Source of the DNA: Stenotrophomonas acidaminiphila | GTDB lineage: Bacteria > Pseudomonadota > Gammaproteobacteria > Xanthomonadales > Xanthomonadaceae | Assembly: GCA_002951995.1 (NCBI GenBank) | Contig: CP019797.1 | Coordinates: forward strand, 3,580,501-3,644,500 | Length of the DNA: 64,000 bases | Direction of reading: 5' to 3' | Shown here: one piece after another, positions 35,365-43,677 of the stretch | Position numbering within the stretch: position 1 is the first letter of the stretch | Layout: every line of letters begins with the position of its first letter | The notes under the pieces: generated by a model | Databases searched by the model: none | Told to the model about the DNA's origin: nothing | The model's input: the letters and a program-made list of their open reading frames with translations, nothing else | Made by a program: the position numbers and the translations under genes

Positions 35365-35370
35365 TAAAAT
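35365..35370 (+). promoter_or_regulatory. -10 box TAAAAT of the motor-like operon
   Basis: TG-TAAAAT-GCCC, 22 bases before the DUF3348 start. It is the only good promoter box ahead of the four-gene operon 35393-39839. Confidence 0.5.
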
Positions 35371-35392
35371 GCCCGATTTTTCGGTCAGGACC

Positions 35393-36124
35393 ATGGCGAA
35401 AGCTTCCACACGGGCGCCCGTGCTGGGCCCGGCGTTCATTCGCCTGCTGGCCCGCTTCGGCGACGCCGACCTCCCGCGCACGCCGCCGGTACTGACCGAG
35501 CGGCTGGCGCAGTGGTTCGACTGGAACCGCGCCATCACCCTGTCGCGCGCGCTGGACAACCGGCTGCCGGCCCCCGCCGACGGTCCCGCCTTCGACACCG
35601 CCCAGGAAGCCGAATGCGCGCGCCTGCGCCGTTCGCTGCTGGACACCATCGACGCCGACGTCGACCTGTCCGCGCCGCGCCGCAAGGACGCCAGCGCCGC
35701 CAACATCGACCCCGGCTACCTGCCCTACCGGCAGCACTGCCTGGCCGCGCAGCGCGCGATGCAGGCGACCACCGGCCTGCTGCGCGGCCGCCTGCGCGAC
35801 ATGCTGGCACTGCAGTCGCCGGCCAAGGCACGCCTGGCCGAGGTCGACGCAGTGATGGAAGCCACGCTCAGCCCGCGCGAACAGGCGCTGCTGGCGATCG
35901 TCCCCGGCCTGCTCGGCCTGCACTTCCAGCGCCTGCGCGATGCCGGCGCCCCGGATACCCCCGATACCGCCGCCGCCGACGCGGCGGACGACACTCCCGC
36001 TGCTCCCGCCGCCGGCCCCTGGCTGGCACGGTTCCGCCAGGACATGCGCACCGCGCTGCTGGCCGAACTGGACGTCCGCTTCCACCCCATCGACGGCCTG
36101 CTCGCCGCGTTGCGCACCCGGTAA
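35393..36124 (+). CDS. DUF3348 protein, first gene of a motor-like operon
   Basis: Cytoplasmic, helical protein of 243 residues of the DUF3348 type; function unknown. It has no signal or membrane segment. A conserved-looking core runs from PAFIRLLARFGDADLP through QWFDWNRAITLSRALD, and a variable Ala/Asp/Thr-rich linker (residues about 185-210) precedes the last helix. It is followed at 10 bases by the DUF802 gene, and the four genes to 39839 overlap or nearly touch, so they form one transcript. I infer that it serves the membrane complex encoded next to it, perhaps as a cytoplasmic adaptor. Confidence 0.75.
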   Translation: MAKASTRAPVLGPAFIRLLARFGDADLPRTPPVLTERLAQWFDWNRAITLSRALDNRLPAPADGPAFDTAQEAECARLRRSLLDTIDADVDLSAPRRKDASAANIDPGYLPYRQHCLAAQRAMQATTGLLRGRLRDMLALQSPAKARLAEVDAVMEATLSPREQALLAIVPGLLGLHFQRLRDAGAPDTPDTAAADAADDTPAAPAAGPWLARFRQDMRTALLAELDVRFHPIDGLLAALRTR

Positions 36125-36134
36125 CCGCCTCTCC

Positions 36135-38531
36135 ATGTCCAGAAACCCCATCGTTCCCGTCGTGTTCCTTGCCGGCCTGCTGGCCGTGTGCTGGATCGGC
36201 ATCGGCTACCTCGGCAGCCATCCGCTGGCCGCCGCGGTGGCCGCGCTGATCGCCGCGTGCTACCTGGCCGGCGGCTTCGAACTGCTGCGCTACCGGCAGG
36301 CCACCGCCACCCTGGTGCAGGCGCTGCCATCGCTGGGCGAGGCCGCCGGCGACCTCGACGGCTGGCTGTCGCGGCTGCAGCCGGGCCTGCGCCATGGCGT
36401 GCGGCTGCGCATCCAGGGCGACCGCGTCGGCCTGCCGGCACCGGCGTTGACCCCCTACCTGGTCGGCCTGCTGGTGTTGCTGGGCATGCTCGGCACCCTG
36501 CTGGGCATGATGGCGACCCTGCGCGGCACCGGGCTGGCGCTGGAAAGCGCCACCGACCTGGACGCCATCCGCAGTTCGCTGGCCGCGCCGGTCAAGGGCC
36601 TGGGTTTCGCGTTCGGCACCTCCATCGCCGGCGTCGCCAGCTCGGCCGCGCTGGGCCTGCTGTCGGCGCTGCTGCGGCGCGAACGCGCGCAGGCGGTACA
36701 GCAGCTCGATGCGGGCATCGCCACGCACCTGGGGCACCTGTCGCACGCGGTGCAGCGCCGCGAGACCTTCCGCCTGCTGCAGGAACAGAACGCGCTGATG
36801 CCGGCCCTGGTCGAGCGCCTGCAGGCCCTGGCCGACACCCTGGAGCGGCAGCAGCACGACGCCGGGCAACGCCTGCAGGCCAGCCAGCAGGCATTCCACC
36901 AGCACAGCGAGGCGGCATGGACGCAGCTGGCCGGTTCGCTGCAGCAGGCGCTGCGTGACGGCATCGCCCAGCAGGCCAACGCCGTCGGTGCCGCGCTGCA
37001 GCCGGTGGTGGACACCACCATGGCCGCGCTGGCGCAGAAGTCCGACCGCCTGCAGGCGGCCATTGAACAGGCCGTGCACCGCCAGCTCGACGGCCTGGAC
37101 AGTGCCGTGCAGGGCACGGCCAGCGCCGCGCGCGAGAGCTGGAGCGCCGCCGTCGCCGAGCAGCAGCGCGGCAACGCAGCACTGGCCGATGGCCTGCAGC
37201 AGGCGCTGCAGCAGTTCGCCGCCACCTTCGAGCAGCGCTCGGCCGCGCTGGTCGACGGCGTGGCGACGCGGCTGGAAGACAGCAGCAGCCGGACCGCCGA
37301 CGCCTGGAACAGCGCACTGGCGCGCCAGCACGACGCCCATGCGGCGCTGGCCGAGCGCAACGAGCAGGCACTGGTGGCCGCCGCCGAACACCTCGACCGG
37401 CATGCACGCGCGCTGGTCGACACGCTGGCACAGGCGCACGGCGAACTGCAGGCGGCACTGGCCGCGCGCGACGAACAGCAGCTGGCGCACTGGTCGCAGT
37501 CGCTGGCGGCGATGCTCGCCACGCTGGAGGAGAACTGGCAGCGCAACGGCGCGCAGGTCGCGCAGCAGCAGCAGCAGGTGTGCGACGCGCTGGCGCGCAC
37601 CGCAGGCGAGGTCTCGGCCCAGCTGCAGGCCGCGGCCGGCGGCGCGCTGGAGGGCATCGCCGGCAACGCGCAGGCGCTGACCGACGCCGCCGCCGACTTC
37701 GCCCGGCGCAGCGACGCCATGATCGACGCCCTGCAGCGTTCGCATGGCGAACTGCAGGACGCCCTGCAGGCGCGCGACGCCGAGCGCTTGGCGCAATGGC
37801 GCGCTGCCTTCGCTACGCTGACCGGCGAGTTCGGCCAGCGCTGGGAACACAGCAGCGCCCAGGTCGCCGCGCAGCAGCAGCAGGTCTGCGACACCCTGGT
37901 ACAGACCACCCAGGCGATCCACGCACAGGCGCAGGCACAGGCGCGCGATACCCTGGCCGAGATCGGGCGGCTGGTCGCCACCGCGTCCGAGGCGCCGCGC
38001 GCGGCCGCCGAAGTGGTCGCCGAGCTGCGCCAGAAGCTGTCCGACAGCATGGTCCGCGACACCGCCATGCTGGAAGAGCGCGGGCGCCTGTTGGAAACCC
38101 TGCAGACCCTGCTCGACGCGGTCAACCATGCATCGCACGAACAACGCGGCGCCATCGACGCGCTGGTCTCGACCTCGGCCGAGCTGCTGGAGCGCGTGGG
38201 CAGCCGCTTCAGCGCGCAGGTCGAAGGCGAGGCCGGGCGGCTCGACGCCGCCGCCGCGCACGTCACCGGCAGCGCGCTGGAAGTGGCGAGCCTGGGCGAA
38301 GCGTTCGGCGGCGCGGTGCAGGCGTTCGGCGACGCCACCGGCAGCCTCAATGAACGCCTGCAGGCCATCGAATCGGCGCTGGAGAAATCGCTGGCGCGCA
38401 GCGACGAGCAGCTCGCCTACTACGTGGCGCAGGCACGCGAAGTGATCGAGCTGAGCATGCTGTCGCAGAAGCAGATCATCGGCCAGCTGCAGCAACTGGC
38501 CGGGACCGGCGACGGGGCCGCCGGCGCATGA
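36135..38531 (+). CDS. DUF802 protein: MotA/ExbB-like membrane core with a long coiled-coil tail
   Basis: Protein of 798 residues. Four hydrophobic segments are seen at about residues 7-27, 31-49, 107-128 and 155-180. The last two (LVGLLVLLGMLGTLLGMMAT and FAFGTSIAGVASSAALGLLS) have the Gly/Ala/Ser-rich look of MotA/ExbB/ZorA proton-channel helices. Residues 200-798 are a Gln/Ala-rich coiled coil with an internal repeat of about 102 residues (HGELQAALAARDEQQLAHW at 435 and HGELQDALQARDAERLAQW at 537). The next gene encodes a MotB/OmpA-like partner and overlaps it by four bases (ATGA). The function is unknown; I infer an ion-driven complex with a cytoplasmic tail, as in ZorA. Confidence 0.8.
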   Translation: MSRNPIVPVVFLAGLLAVCWIGIGYLGSHPLAAAVAALIAACYLAGGFELLRYRQATATLVQALPSLGEAAGDLDGWLSRLQPGLRHGVRLRIQGDRVGLPAPALTPYLVGLLVLLGMLGTLLGMMATLRGTGLALESATDLDAIRSSLAAPVKGLGFAFGTSIAGVASSAALGLLSALLRRERAQAVQQLDAGIATHLGHLSHAVQRRETFRLLQEQNALMPALVERLQALADTLERQQHDAGQRLQASQQAFHQHSEAAWTQLAGSLQQALRDGIAQQANAVGAALQPVVDTTMAALAQKSDRLQAAIEQAVHRQLDGLDSAVQGTASAARESWSAAVAEQQRGNAALADGLQQALQQFAATFEQRSAALVDGVATRLEDSSSRTADAWNSALARQHDAHAALAERNEQALVAAAEHLDRHARALVDTLAQAHGELQAALAARDEQQLAHWSQSLAAMLATLEENWQRNGAQVAQQQQQVCDALARTAGEVSAQLQAAAGGALEGIAGNAQALTDAAADFARRSDAMIDALQRSHGELQDALQARDAERLAQWRAAFATLTGEFGQRWEHSSAQVAAQQQQVCDTLVQTTQAIHAQAQAQARDTLAEIGRLVATASEAPRAAAEVVAELRQKLSDSMVRDTAMLEERGRLLETLQTLLDAVNHASHEQRGAIDALVSTSAELLERVGSRFSAQVEGEAGRLDAAAAHVTGSALEVASLGEAFGGAVQAFGDATGSLNERLQAIESALEKSLARSDEQLAYYVAQAREVIELSMLSQKQIIGQLQQLAGTGDGAAGA

Positions 38532-39175
38532 GCGACGAGATCGAGTTCGACGCCGAATCCAGCGCCACCACCTGGGCCGCGTTCGGCGACCTGATGTCGG
38601 TGCTGCTGGGCGCGTTCGTGCTGATCCTGGCCAGCGTCATCGGCATCCAGCTGCTGCTGCACAACCGCCTGGACGAGGAAGTGAAGCAGCGCCAGGCCGA
38701 GGCCGCGCGGCTGAAGACCCTGGAGCAGGCACTGGCCGCGCCGCTGGCGGCCGGCCGGGTGACCGTGATCGACGGCCGCATCGGCATCAGCGGCAGCGTG
38801 CTGTTCGCGCTCAACTCCGACCAACTGCAGCCCGAGGGCCGCGAGCTGCTGCAGAGCATCGCCGGACCGCTGCGCGACTACCTGTCCGCGCGCGACGAGA
38901 TCCTGATGGTCAGCGGCTTCACCGACAACCAGCCGGTGCGCGCGGCCAACGCCCGCTTCGCCGACAACCTGGAACTGTCGGCGGCGCGCGCGCTCACCGT
39001 CACCCGCACCCTGATCACCGACGGCGTGCCGTCGTCGTCGGTGTTCGCCGCCGCGTTCGGCGCCGAGCAGCCGGTCAGCTCCAACGACGACGAGGCCGGG
39101 CGCGCGAAGAACCGGCGCGTGGAGATCGCGCCGATCCCGCGCCACGCGCCCGATGGCAAGGCCGATGGCCGCTGA
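38528..39175 (+). CDS. MotB/OmpA-like membrane protein
   Basis: Protein of 215 residues with one membrane helix (about 22-44). Asp21 stands at the start of the helix in AFGDLMSVLLGAFVLIL, matching the position of the proton-binding Asp of MotB, ExbD and ZorB. A short coiled coil follows, then a C-terminal OmpA-like peptidoglycan-binding domain (about 75-208: ISGSVLFALNSDQLQPEG, VSGFTDNQPV, NRRVEI). The GHTD motif of OmpA reads GFTDNQ here. The gene overlaps both neighbours. With the DUF802 protein it makes a stator-like pair: channel plus cell-wall anchor. Confidence 0.85.
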   Translation: MSDEIEFDAESSATTWAAFGDLMSVLLGAFVLILASVIGIQLLLHNRLDEEVKQRQAEAARLKTLEQALAAPLAAGRVTVIDGRIGISGSVLFALNSDQLQPEGRELLQSIAGPLRDYLSARDEILMVSGFTDNQPVRAANARFADNLELSAARALTVTRTLITDGVPSSSVFAAAFGAEQPVSSNDDEAGRAKNRRVEIAPIPRHAPDGKADGR

Positions 39176-39839
39176 GGCCGGCGATGTCCACGCGCGGCTG
39201 GAAGCCTGGCAGCAGCAGGGCGCCGACCGCATCGATCCGCTGCGCTTCGCGCTGATGCGCGCGCTGGCGCGGCACGCGGCGCGCCACGACGGCGCGCTGC
39301 GGCAGCACCTGGACGCGCGCCTGCGGGAACTGGCCGATGCCTATGCCGCACTGCCACCGCCCACCGGGCTGCCGCGATCGACGCACGCCGCCGGCGCCAG
39401 CCCGCTGCGACAACTGCTGGACCGGTTCGGCCAGGCGCGGCCGGCGGCGGCACCGGCGCAGTCCGCCGCCCCGGCTGCACCCGGTGCAGCGGGCGACGCC
39501 GGCGACACCGTGCCGGTCGTCGATCTGGCCGCGCCGATGCCGGTACTGGACGAGTTCCAGCAGCTGTGGACCCGCATCCGCATCGACGGCCTGCTGCGAC
39601 ACTGCCTCGACGGCCTGCCCGAGGACGCCGGCCCGCTGCATTCCAGCGTGCTCACTTACCGCGCCATGGCGCTGATGCGCGAGGTCTGCCCCGATTACCT
39701 GCAGCATTTCGTCGCCTACACCGACGCGTTGTCGTGGCTGGAGCAGCTCGGCGGCGGTACCGCCGGTGGCAATGACGGCGATGGCGCCGCGGCCGCCCGC
39801 AGGCCCACGCGCAGCCAGCGGCGCAAAAAGCCGCAATGA
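39165..39839 (+). CDS. DUF2894 protein, last gene of the motor-like operon
   Basis: Soluble, mostly helical protein of 224 residues of the DUF2894 type; function unknown. It has a helical first half, an Ala/Pro-rich linker (residues about 85-115) and a helical second half (LLRHCLDGLPEDAGPLHSSV), ending in a very basic tail (RRPTRSQRRKKPQ) that could touch nucleic acid or membrane. The start at 39165 overlaps the upstream gene by 11 bases; an ATG at 39153 is an alternative. It always seems to belong with its three partners here, so a role in that complex is likely. Confidence 0.7.
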   Translation: MAAEAGDVHARLEAWQQQGADRIDPLRFALMRALARHAARHDGALRQHLDARLRELADAYAALPPPTGLPRSTHAAGASPLRQLLDRFGQARPAAAPAQSAAPAAPGAAGDAGDTVPVVDLAAPMPVLDEFQQLWTRIRIDGLLRHCLDGLPEDAGPLHSSVLTYRAMALMREVCPDYLQHFVAYTDALSWLEQLGGGTAGGNDGDGAAAARRPTRSQRRKKPQ

Positions 39840-39850
39840 CCCGCGCACCC

Positions 39851-39922
39851 GCAGGAGCGCACTTCAATGCGCGACGGGGCCTGACAGGAAGAACTTCATC
39901 GCGCACCGCAGCACGCTCCTGC
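39851..39922. repeat. Imperfect long inverted repeat after the motor-like operon
   Basis: GCAGGAGCGCACTTCAATGC on the left and the reverse complement of a related arm on the right (GCACGCTCCTGC, ending 39922) form an imperfect stem of about 25 bp around GACAGGAAGAA. The GCAGGAGCGC arm resembles dispersed extragenic repeats known from Pseudomonas and Stenotrophomonas. It may also end transcription of the operon. Confidence 0.55.
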
Positions 39923-39963
39923 AAACGCGCTCCTGGGCGGACGCGGGCGGCCTGGCTTTCGCC

Positions 39964-40359
39964 TCAGGTATCGCGGAAGCCGTAATCGAAGGTGTAGTGG
40001 TGCCTGCCGTCGACGATGTCGATGGCGATGCGGCCGTGCAGGCCGGCCAGCTCGCCGGTGCCGCTGTCGGGCACCACGGTGAGGTCGAGCCGGGGCGCGC
40101 CGCGGTCCATGACACCGTTGTGCTGGGCATGGAAGCTGCCGCGGCGGCCGTCGAGAGTGCCTTCGATGCGCTCGAGGGCGACGTAGGCGCCGGAGCCGGA
40201 TACCGGCGACATCATCGCCAGCATGTGCACCACGCTGCTGGCGTCCAACGGGCCATGGAAGCGCTTGTCGAAACGCACATGGCCGACGACCGCGCCGCCG
40301 CCGATGTCCAGTGATTCCTGCGGGACGCGCGTGATGTCGAACTCGCCCTTGGCCTGCAT
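39964..40359 (-). CDS. DUF3224 family protein
   Basis: Small protein of 131 residues, entirely beta-rich and without a signal peptide. It begins MQAKGEFDITRVPQESLDIG and has the VGHVRFDKRFHGPLDASSVV and GSGAYVALERIEGTLDGRRGSF motifs of DUF3224, ending in the DGRHHYTFDYGF strand. The fold is an allene-oxide-cyclase-like barrel; the function is unknown. The start at 40359 opens the first conserved strand. It stands alone. Confidence 0.85.
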   Translation of the reverse strand: MQAKGEFDITRVPQESLDIGGGAVVGHVRFDKRFHGPLDASSVVHMLAMMSPVSGSGAYVALERIEGTLDGRRGSFHAQHNGVMDRGAPRLDLTVVPDSGTGELAGLHGRIAIDIVDGRHHYTFDYGFRDT

Positions 40360-40458
40360 GACGGGATTCCCGGGTTGGCAAGGAAAGCAGTCTAGGCGGG
40401 GACCGCGCATGCCGCCATTGCCGGCGCCGGCGCTACCCGCAAAGCCCACGGTGGACCA

Positions 40459-40812
40459 TCAGCGGAACCAGATCTTCAGCGTCACGTACATTCCATAACC
40501 CAGCGCCAGCACCAGCCACACCAGAAACAGAACGTTGGCCCAGTACGCGCCCGCATGCGCGACCAGCGTATACACCTGCCCGGCGCAGCCCTTGCCGAGG
40601 CAAGGTATCTGGCCCCGCACCAGCGCGCGCATGACGGCGAACAGCGCATAGCCCGCCACGCCAGCGGTCATCAGGAAGCCCACCGGCCCCACCAGCCCCT
40701 GGGTCGGTGCGCCGTTCTCGTCGAAGGGCGCTTTCTGGAGCTGCTTCTGCCCGAACCGGTACCAGGCCCATCCCAGCAGGAGCAGGGAGGAGTAGTAGAG
40801 GAAGTCACGCAT
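40459..40812 (-). CDS. Small integral membrane protein, unrecognised
   Basis: Protein of 117 residues with three hydrophobic segments (YYSSLLLLGWAWYRF, VGFLMTAGVAGYALFAVM, WANVLFLVWLVLALGYGMYV) and a pair of cysteines between the second and third (CLGKGC), which may form a disulphide or bind metal. I do not recognise the family. The start at 40812 was chosen at the first hydrophobic segment; the frame upstream is Arg-rich and unlikely to be translated. Confidence 0.6.
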   Translation of the reverse strand: MRDFLYYSSLLLLGWAWYRFGQKQLQKAPFDENGAPTQGLVGPVGFLMTAGVAGYALFAVMRALVRGQIPCLGKGCAGQVYTLVAHAGAYWANVLFLVWLVLALGYGMYVTLKIWFR

Positions 40813-41192
40813 GTCGTCGCGGTACCGTGGCCGGCCAATCCGCAGTATGGCGGCAAGCGCAACCGCTGCCTGTGGCGCCCTGCACGGATTGGCGGACAAG
40901 GTGCCTGCTTCCTGCGGCTCCCGGGCCCGGCGCTGTCCGCGCATGCGCAGGCCGGTCGCCTCCGACCCGCCGTCGCGAAGCGATGCGCTGACCCACCCGC
41001 GTTCGTACGCCATGCCGGGAGAACCCGCGCGGCGCCGGGAATGTCGCGGCGAATCCGCAGCGGCAGTGGCGCCCGGGTTCTAGCGGAAGGCACGGGTGTC
41101 TGCGTCGCTCCTGCATCCGGCTTGCCTTCGCCGACGACGGCAAGGGCGCGGTCGCCCGCGCCCTTGCGTCGATCACCAGGCGGTCCCGCCGC
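40813..41192. other. Intergenic stretch without a gene
   Basis: About 380 bases between a small membrane protein gene and pirin. It contains a perfect 10-bp inverted repeat, CAAGGGCGCG-GTCGCC-CGCGCCCTTG (41141-41166), with no T tract; it may be a weak terminator for pirin. Nothing else is visible, and the open frames here have no protein-like pattern. Confidence 0.5.
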
Positions 41193-41897
41193 TCAGGCGG
41201 CGGTATCCACCAGCACCAGTTCGGCGTCTTCCAGCGCGCGGACGGTGATGCTGCCCTCACCGGCAATGGCGGCACCGTCGCGGGCTTCGAGCGGCACGCC
41301 GTTCACTTCCACCTTGCCGGTGTTGGGCACCAGGTAGCCGTGGCGGGTGGCGTCGCGGAAGTGGTACGTGGTGCTCTCGCCGGCCTTCAGCGACGCGCCC
41401 AGTACGCGGGCGTCGGCGCGGATCGGCAGGGCCTCCTCGTCACCCTGCATGCCACTGGCCAGGGCGATGAAGCGACCGGAGCGCCCGCCCTTGGGAAAGG
41501 GCTTGGTACCCCACGCCGGGGCGCCGCCGCGCGCATCCGGGATGATCCAGATCTGGAAGATGCGGGTCACCCCCGGCTCCAGGTTGTACTCGGCATGGCG
41601 GATACCGGTGCCGGCACTCATCACCTGCACGTCGCCGGCCTCGGTACGGCCCTTGTTGCCCTGGTCGTCCTGGTGGCTGATGGCGCCCTCGCGCACATAG
41701 GTGACGATCTCCATGTCCGCGTGCGGATGCGGCGGGAAGCCGGTGCCGGGCTGGATGGTGTCGTCGTTCCACACCCGCAGGGCGCCCCAGTGGACGCGCG
41801 CCGGGTCGTGGTAGCCGGCAAAGGAAAAGTGGTGCCTGGCATCCAGCCAACCGTGGTTGGCTCCGCCAAGGGTGGCAAACGGGCGACGCTCGATCAT
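41193..41897 (-). CDS. Pirin family protein (YhhW-like)
   Basis: Bicupin of 234 residues. The metal-binding residues of the N-terminal cupin are visible: His57 and His59 (PPHPHADMEIVTYV), His101 and Glu103 (GIRHAEYN). Some members oxidise quercetin; the true substrate is usually unknown. It starts MIERRPFATLGGANHGWLDA as is typical. It is divergent from a LysR regulator over about 130 bases, which probably controls it. Identification of the family is firm. Confidence 0.92.
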   Translation of the reverse strand: MIERRPFATLGGANHGWLDARHHFSFAGYHDPARVHWGALRVWNDDTIQPGTGFPPHPHADMEIVTYVREGAISHQDDQGNKGRTEAGDVQVMSAGTGIRHAEYNLEPGVTRIFQIWIIPDARGGAPAWGTKPFPKGGRSGRFIALASGMQGDEEALPIRADARVLGASLKAGESTTYHFRDATRHGYLVPNTGKVEVNGVPLEARDGAAIAGEGSITVRALEDAELVLVDTAA

Positions 41898-41960
41898 GGT
41901 CGTGTCCTGCGGGGTGGTTGCGATGGGGCCAGTCTAGGCACGCGCGTTTGCATCCGGAAT

Positions 41961-41986
41961 GGAAGGAATGAAAATACATCCTTTCC
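41961..41986. promoter_or_regulatory. Inverted repeat between pirin and LysR
   Basis: GGAAGGAATG-AAAATA-CATCCTTTCC, an imperfect palindrome (8 of 10 arm bases pair) with an AT-rich centre, midway between the divergent genes. A likely LysR operator. Confidence 0.45.
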
Positions 41987-42028
41987 GTTTGTGCCATGAT
42001 CCAGTCTTCTCCCATCGCGGTGTGCACC

Positions 42029-42958
42029 ATGAGCCAACTGCCCGACCTGGAAGCCTGGGCCATCTTTGCCAGGGTCGCCGAGGCCGGCTCCTTCGCCCGT
42101 GCGGCCGAAGCGCTGGGGCTGTCGCAGGCCACCGTGTCCAAGGCCATCACCCGGCTCGAAGCACGCATCGGCACCACCCTGTTCCACCGCACCTCGCGGC
42201 GCATGTCGCTGACCGACGCCGGCGCCGCGGCACTGGAGCGCGCCGCGCGCATCCTCGACGAGGGCGAGGCGGTGGAGGCCGAGGTCGCCGACCGTTCGGC
42301 GACGCTGCGCGGGATGGTGCGGGTGGCCGCGCCGATGTCCTTCGGCGTGGCGCAGCTGGCGCCGCTGCTGCCGGCGTTCATGCGCGCGCACCCGGACGTG
42401 GAGCTGGATATCCAGCTCAGCGACGCGCAGGTGGACCTGGTGGCCGAGCGCTTCGACCTGGCGCTGCGCATTTCCACCCTGGCCGACTCCAGTCTGCGCG
42501 CGCGCCGCCTGTGCCAGGTGCGGATCCTGCTGGTCGGCGCGCCGGGCTACTTCGCCGAACACGGCAGGCCGCAGCACCCGCGCGACCTCGCCGGCCACCG
42601 CGGCTTCCAGTACAGCTACACCCGCAGTGGCAACACCTGGCGCTTCCGCCACCGGCGCCACGGCGAATATGCGCAGACCGTGCCGCGCCAGTTGCAGGCC
42701 AACAACGCCGAAGTGTTCGCCGCGGCGCTGCGCGGCGGGCTGGGACTGGCCCTGCAACCGGAGTTCATGGTCTGGGACGACCTGCGCGCCGGCCGCCTGG
42801 AAACGGCGATGGACGACTGGCAGGTGGAGCCGATCGCGCTGCACATCGTCACCCCGCCCGGCCTGCGCCGCCCGGCGCGCGTACAGCGGCTGATCGACTA
42901 CCTCGCCGCCGGGCTGGAACGCGCGCCGTGGGCGACGGGCGCGGGCGCAAGCCGCTGA
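42029..42958 (+). CDS. LysR-family transcriptional regulator
   Basis: Regulator of 309 residues. The winged helix-turn-helix at residues about 15-50 (EAGSFARAAEALGLSQATVS, KAITRLEARIGTTLFHRTS) and a periplasmic-binding-like effector domain (from about 90) are typical. The ligand is unknown. The ATG at 42029 gives the usual spacing before the helix-turn-helix; an upstream ATG at 41996 lies in the operator. Divergent from pirin, its likely target. Confidence 0.92.
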   Translation: MSQLPDLEAWAIFARVAEAGSFARAAEALGLSQATVSKAITRLEARIGTTLFHRTSRRMSLTDAGAAALERAARILDEGEAVEAEVADRSATLRGMVRVAAPMSFGVAQLAPLLPAFMRAHPDVELDIQLSDAQVDLVAERFDLALRISTLADSSLRARRLCQVRILLVGAPGYFAEHGRPQHPRDLAGHRGFQYSYTRSGNTWRFRHRRHGEYAQTVPRQLQANNAEVFAAALRGGLGLALQPEFMVWDDLRAGRLETAMDDWQVEPIALHIVTPPGLRRPARVQRLIDYLAAGLERAPWATGAGASR

Positions 42959-42991
42959 CCTCGCGGCTGGACGAGGCCCACGGGGAAGGCG

Positions 42992-43577
42992 ATGACCCTG
43001 GCGATGCGCATGCTGCTGGCGGGGCTGCTGCTGGGGCTGGCCGCAACCGCCGGCGCGACCGCGCAGGTCCCGGACCGTATCTTCATTGAAGGCCGCGACG
43101 ACGCGCTCGATACCAACCCGCTGGAAAGCCAGCTGCGCGATCGCCCCGATTTCCCGCCGGAGAACGTCTCGCGCGGCACCGCCAACTGGCGCGGTTGCGT
43201 GGCGCACCGGCGATCGACGGCGACCGGCTGCTGCTGCGCAGGGTCGAGGTACGCCTGTACGACAGCGGCAACGAAAGCTCCAGCAGCTCGACTTGCTGGC
43301 CCGGCTGTTTCGTGAAGGCGCCCCGGCGGCCGCCAGCTGGTACAGCGGCGCGCTGATCGTCCCCGACGGGCGCCTGGTCGATTACGTGCACATGGGCCAT
43401 GGCTCCATCTACGCGCATTACCGCGTCTACCGCATCGCCCAGGGACGGATGGTCGAGGCGCCGTCGATCGATCCCGAACCGTTCCGCGCCTGGCGCGAGT
43501 GGAAGTTCCAGGCGTTCAGGCAGACCGCGCAGTACCACCAGGCGGTGGAGCATATCCGCGGAAAGCTGAGGACATGA
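42992..43577 (+). pseudogene. Decayed gene of a secreted protein of unknown function (two frameshifts)
   Basis: The frame opens at 42992 with a GGGGAAGG ribosome site and a signal peptide (MLLAGLLLGLAATAGATA). It then reads IFIEGRDDALDTNPL to about 43207, where one base is missing. The next frame gives AIDGDRLLLRRVEVRLYDSG to about 43275, where a second base is missing. The third frame gives LQQLDLLARLFREGAPAAAS, then WYSGALIVPDGRLVDYVHMG and so on to 43577. With two added bases a 195-residue protein is restored. I recall similar secreted proteins in this family of bacteria but not their function. The breaks are not in long homopolymers, so real decay is possible. Confidence 0.6.
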
Positions 43578-43624
43578 GTGCGGACGATATCGACGGCTTC
43601 GTGCGTGGCTTTCATGCCGGGTAG
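43574..43624 (+). pseudogene. Truncated gene start (16 codons)
   Basis: ATG at 43574 overlaps the previous stop (ATGA) and reads MSADDIDGFVRGFHAG before TAG. This resembles the first residues of a family of small hypothetical proteins that usually continue with a Thr-Leu-Pro-Lys/Trp-Thr-His segment. The rest of that gene is absent, and the toxin-antitoxin module follows. A junction probably lies near 43615-43625. Confidence 0.45.
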
Positions 43625-43677
43625 TGCATGGGGCGGTAGGAGCCAGCAGGCTGAAGACCCTCTGGACTCGCCGCGGA

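Noticed and set aside
41141..41166. Perfect 10-bp hairpin downstream of pirin as a terminator
   Set aside because: No T tract follows, so it is described only within the intergenic entry.
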